Source of the DNA: Propylenella binzhouense
GTDB taxonomy: Bacteria; Pseudomonadota; Alphaproteobacteria; Rhizobiales; Afifellaceae
Assembly (NCBI RefSeq): GCF_009866965.1
Contig: NZ_SPKJ01000028.1
Span: forward strand, 1 to 44,211
Length of the DNA: 44,211 bases
Reading direction: 5' to 3'
The translations under genes were made by a program, and so were the position numbers. Below the pieces are notes generated by a model that was not told the DNA's origin, searched no databases, and was given only the letters and a program-made list of their open reading frames with translations. Below are positions 41,910 through 44,211 of the stretch, piece by piece; position 1 is the stretch's first letter; every line of letters starts with the position of its first letter.

Positions 41910-42485
41910 ATGGTGGCGAAAGCGACTGGGAATTTCTCGGCGGAGATCGCGCAAGAAGGCGCGGCCATCGATCTGTCGGTCGTCGGCGGCGTCATCAAGT
42001 GGTTCGACGTCGCCAAGGGATACGGCTTCATCGTCCCGGACAACGGCATGGGTGACGTCCTGCTCCATGTCACCTGCCTGAGGCGCGACGGATTCCAGAC
42101 CGCCTATGAAGGCGCCCGCGTGGTCTGCGAAATCGTGCCGGGCCCGAAGGGCCTGCAATGCTTCCGCATCCTCTCGCTCGACGAGAGCTCCGCGACGCCG
42201 CCGTCGCAGCTGCCGTCCGGGCGGCAGCGGAGCGCAGTCGCGCCGTCGAGCCCGCTGGTGCCGGCGACGGTGAAGTGGTTCAACCGGATGCGGGGCTATG
42301 GCTTCGTGACGGAGGGCGAGGGCAGCCCGGACATCTTCGTCCACATGGAGACGCTGCGCCAGTACGGCATCGCGGAGCTGCGGCCCGGCCAGCAGGTGCT
42401 GGTGCGCTACGGCCAGGGCGAGAAGGGGTTGACCGCGGCCGAGATCAGGCCGGATAACGGCGGCAAGATACCCGCTCCGCACTGA
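41910..42485 (+). CDS. Double cold-shock-domain protein
   Basis: The 191-residue protein has two CSDs joined by a Ser/Pro/Arg linker (about 90-118). CSD1 (about 25-88) has VIKWFDVAKGYGFIVPD and DVLLHV; CSD2 (about 119-180) has TVKWFNRMRGYGFVTEGEGSPDIFVHM. Both keep RNP1 and RNP2 aromatics. Such two-CSD proteins are typical of alphaproteobacteria and are tied to stationary phase or stress. The gene lies 14 nt before a DUF192 gene, an arrangement I recall as conserved. GGAG precedes the ATG. Confidence 0.94.
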   Translation: MVAKATGNFSAEIAQEGAAIDLSVVGGVIKWFDVAKGYGFIVPDNGMGDVLLHVTCLRRDGFQTAYEGARVVCEIVPGPKGLQCFRILSLDESSATPPSQLPSGRQRSAVAPSSPLVPATVKWFNRMRGYGFVTEGEGSPDIFVHMETLRQYGIAELRPGQQVLVRYGQGEKGLTAAEIRPDNGGKIPAPH

Positions 42486-42499
42486 GATAGTTCCGCGTC

Positions 42500-42964
42500 A
42501 TGCCCGGATGGTCGCTCATTGTCGCGCTGGCGAGCGCGCTGTTCTTCGCCGCCGGTGCGCAGGGGCAGGCCGCCCCCGAGCGGCTTCCGCTCGAGATCGA
42601 GGCCTCGGGCGGCTCCCACCGCTTCATGGTCGAGCTCGCCACGACCTCCGAGCAGCGCTCCAGGGGCCTGATGTTCCGCCGGGAGATGGGCGCCGACGAG
42701 GGCATGCTCTTCGACTTCGACAGCGAGCGCGAAGTGACGATGTGGATGCACAACACCTACCTGCCGCTCGACATGGTCTTCATCGGCGCCGACGGCCGGG
42801 TGAAGACCGTCGCCGAGCGCACCACGCCGCTCTCCGACCGCATCATCAGCTCCAGGGTGCCGGTCCGCTTCGTGCTCGAGATCAATGCCGGCCGCGCCGC
42901 GGAGGCCGGGATCAGGCCCGGCGACCGCGTCTCCGGGGCGGCGATCGCGCCGCTGCTGCGATGA
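42500..42964 (+). CDS. DUF192 secreted protein
   Basis: The 154-residue protein has a signal peptide (MPGWSLIVALASALFFAAGAQGQA) and the DUF192 fold (HRFMVELATTSEQRSRGLMFRREMGADEGMLFDFDSEREVTMWMHNTYLPLDMVFIGADGRV). The family's function is unknown. It follows the double cold shock gene by 14 nt, probably in one transcript. Confidence 0.93.
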   Translation: MPGWSLIVALASALFFAAGAQGQAAPERLPLEIEASGGSHRFMVELATTSEQRSRGLMFRREMGADEGMLFDFDSEREVTMWMHNTYLPLDMVFIGADGRVKTVAERTTPLSDRIISSRVPVRFVLEINAGRAAEAGIRPGDRVSGAAIAPLLR

Positions 42965-42965
42965 G

Positions 42966-42984
42966 CCGCGCGTCCGCCGCGCGG
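42966..42984. terminator. Hairpin right after the DUF192 stop
   Basis: A 7-bp stem (CCGCGCG/CGCGCGG) with a 5-nt loop begins one base after the stop, between convergent genes. No T-run is present. Confidence 0.35.
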
Positions 42985-43010
42985 AACGCTCCGGGCCGGG
43001 CCGCAGGCGG

Positions 43011-43226
43011 TCAGTCGATCCGGCCGTCGAGCACCGTGATGGTGCCCTCGCCGACGACGAGGTCGCAGCCGACCGTTTCCACCAGCCTGGCGAGGTCCTC
43101 GAGCGTCATCAGCTCGATCTCCCAGTGCTGGAAGCCGGTCGCCGCGTCGACCCGCAGCGCCCCGGGAACCGGCGGCAGGTAGGCGCGCTCCTCGCCGGCG
43201 CTCGCGCGGCTCACCTTGAATTTCAT
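43011..43226 (-). CDS. 71-residue hypothetical protein
   Basis: The sequence (MKFKVSRASAGEERAYLPPVPGALRVDAATGFQHWEIELMTLEDLARLVETVGCDLVVGEGTITVLDGRID) reads as a compact alpha/beta domain. AGGAGG precedes the ATG at good spacing and the composition is protein-like, so I consider it real. The function is not recognised. It is convergent with the DUF192 gene and lies next to tRNA-Pro. Confidence 0.7.
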   Translation of the reverse strand: MKFKVSRASAGEERAYLPPVPGALRVDAATGFQHWEIELMTLEDLARLVETVGCDLVVGEGTITVLDGRID

Positions 43227-43318
43227 GGCATCGTCTCCTCCTGCGGCGCCAGTCTATCACTTCCGCGCGTCGCGGCCGGCTTGGGCGCCCGAATTTCCCC
43301 CCGCCATCGCCTTGCCCC

Positions 43319-43347
43319 TTGGAATCGGCGCCCGAAATCCCTAGGAA
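43319..43347 (+). promoter_or_regulatory. Predicted tRNA-Pro promoter
   Basis: TTGGAA (43319-43324) and TAGGAA (43342-43347) are 17 bp apart, the -10 ending 9 nt before the mature tRNA. Confidence 0.45.
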
Positions 43348-43356
43348 ATCCTGCGT

Positions 43357-43433
<77 letters not shown>

Positions 43434-43477
43434 GCCGCCGCCCGCGGCGCTCCCCGACGAGCCTCCCGCCGTGCCGC

Positions 43478-44211
43478 TCAGCAGCGCCTTGCCCGCGTCA
43501 CCGCATAGAGCGCGACGGCGGCCGCGTTGGAGACGTTGAGGCTTCGGATCGCACCCGGCACGTCGAGGCGGACGAGATGGTCGCAATGCGCGCGCGTCAG
43601 CCGGCGCAGGCCCTTGCCCTCCGCGCCGAGCACCAGCGCCATGCGCTCCACTGCCGCCACCGCCTCGATCGGCACGCTGTTCTCGCTGTCGAGCCCGAGC
43701 CGGACGAAGCCGCGCTCCCCGAGCCAGGCGAGCGCGCGGGCGAGATTCGTGACCCGCACGATCGGCACGTGCTCGAGGCCGCCGGAAGCGGCCTTGGCGA
43801 GCACGCCGCTCTCCGCCGCGCCGTGGCGCTCGGTCATGACGAGGGCGTCGGCGCCGAAGGCGGCCGCGCTCCGCAGGATCGCCCCGACATTGTGCGGATC
43901 GGTCACCTGGTCGAGCACGAGGACGAGCCGGGCCTCCGAAAGGTCCTCGATCGCGACCTCCGGGAGCGGGTCGGCGACGACCGCGATCCCCTGGTGCACG
44001 GCGTCCGGCCCGGCGAGGCGGTCGAGCGCCCGCGGCTCGGCGATCTCCAGCGGCACGGCGAGGCCGGGCGCCGCCTCCGCGAGCCGGTCGGCGGCGTTCC
44101 GCGTCGCGAGCACCTTGTGGACAATGCGGGCCGGATTGGCGAGCGCCGCGAGCGCGCTGTGCCAGCCGTAGAGGACGGTCCCGTCGCCGGCGCGCCGCGG
44201 GCCGGGCGCGC
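43478..44211 (-). CDS. rlmB: SpoU/TrmH-family rRNA 2'-O-methyltransferase (5' end beyond window)
   Basis: The visible 244 codons end in stop and lack the true start. An N-terminal substrate-binding part (VLYGWHSALAALANPARIVHKVLATRNAADRL) precedes the SPOUT catalytic domain with LVLDQVTDPHNVGAILRSAAAFGADALV, LVLGAEGKGLRR and RSLNVSNAAAVALY, the three SpoU motifs of the S-adenosylmethionine knot. The layout fits RlmB, which methylates G2251 of 23S rRNA, but related TrmH-family enzymes are not excluded. Confidence 0.87.
   Translation of the reverse strand, partial: APGPRRAGDGTVLYGWHSALAALANPARIVHKVLATRNAADRLAEAAPGLAVPLEIAEPRALDRLAGPDAVHQGIAVVADPLPEVAIEDLSEARLVLVLDQVTDPHNVGAILRSAAAFGADALVMTERHGAAESGVLAKAASGGLEHVPIVRVTNLARALAWLGERGFVRLGLDSENSVPIEAVAAVERMALVLGAEGKGLRRLTRAHCDHLVRLDVPGAIRSLNVSNAAAVALYAVTRARRC

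Overview
The window is GC-rich alphaproteobacterial chromosome. I would place it in the Hyphomicrobiales/Rhizobiales. The reasons are CckA, an F1-ATPase inhibitor zeta subunit, the PurS/PurQ/PurL form of FGAM synthase, a bolA-grxD pair next to purL, an HWE histidine kinase, a two-domain cold shock protein and a LivHMGF transporter. Gene identities come from reading translations and motifs by eye; no database search was run.

Layout. 1-8.9 kb: a partial fliO-like gene, divergent from cckA, recA (with an apparent LexA-controlled promoter), alaS and a Kef-type cation/proton antiporter. 9-13.7 kb: icd facing away from trmJ-murI, then rpsD and ttcA. 13.8-24.8 kb: a minus-strand purine and Fe-S region (purB with a coupled hydrolase; purC-purS-[50-codon ORF]-purQ; purL-bolA-grxD). 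The purine cluster is interrupted between purQ and purL by a lipoprotein gene, a small secreted protein gene, a DUF1127 gene and a MocR-type regulator. 24.9-32.3 kb: an Lrp regulator, a P1-family self-processing peptidase and a complete branched-chain amino acid ABC transporter operon. 32.7-36.4 kb: small stress-type genes (cspA and two small ORFs), a Crp/Fnr regulator, and a stand-alone receiver next to an HWE kinase. 40.4-44.2 kb: tRNA-Glu, gloA, a sirtuin gene, a double cold-shock-domain gene, a DUF192 gene, tRNA-Pro and a partial rlmB-type methyltransferase gene.

The most unusual part is 37.0-40.4 kb. A 55-bp exact copy of the 3' part of tRNA-Glu, including 10 bp of 3' flank, lies at 37023-37077, and the intact tRNA is at 40351-40426. 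This is the signature of integration into a tRNA gene. The 3.3-kb interval has visibly lower GC, no integrase, and one substantial gene. That gene encodes a 726-residue protein that I do not recognise as a whole, carrying a PD-(D/E)XK nuclease-type motif (D498, E511, K513). A single-gene defence or anti-mobile-element function is a reasonable hypothesis.

Regulatory structure is visible in several places: a LexA-like box in the recA promoter spacer; a perfect palindrome abutting a predicted icd promoter; an inverted repeat over the mocR start codon that suggests autoregulation of a near-leaderless transcript; a 12-bp direct repeat upstream of the Crp/Fnr gene; and several hairpins and intrinsic terminators.
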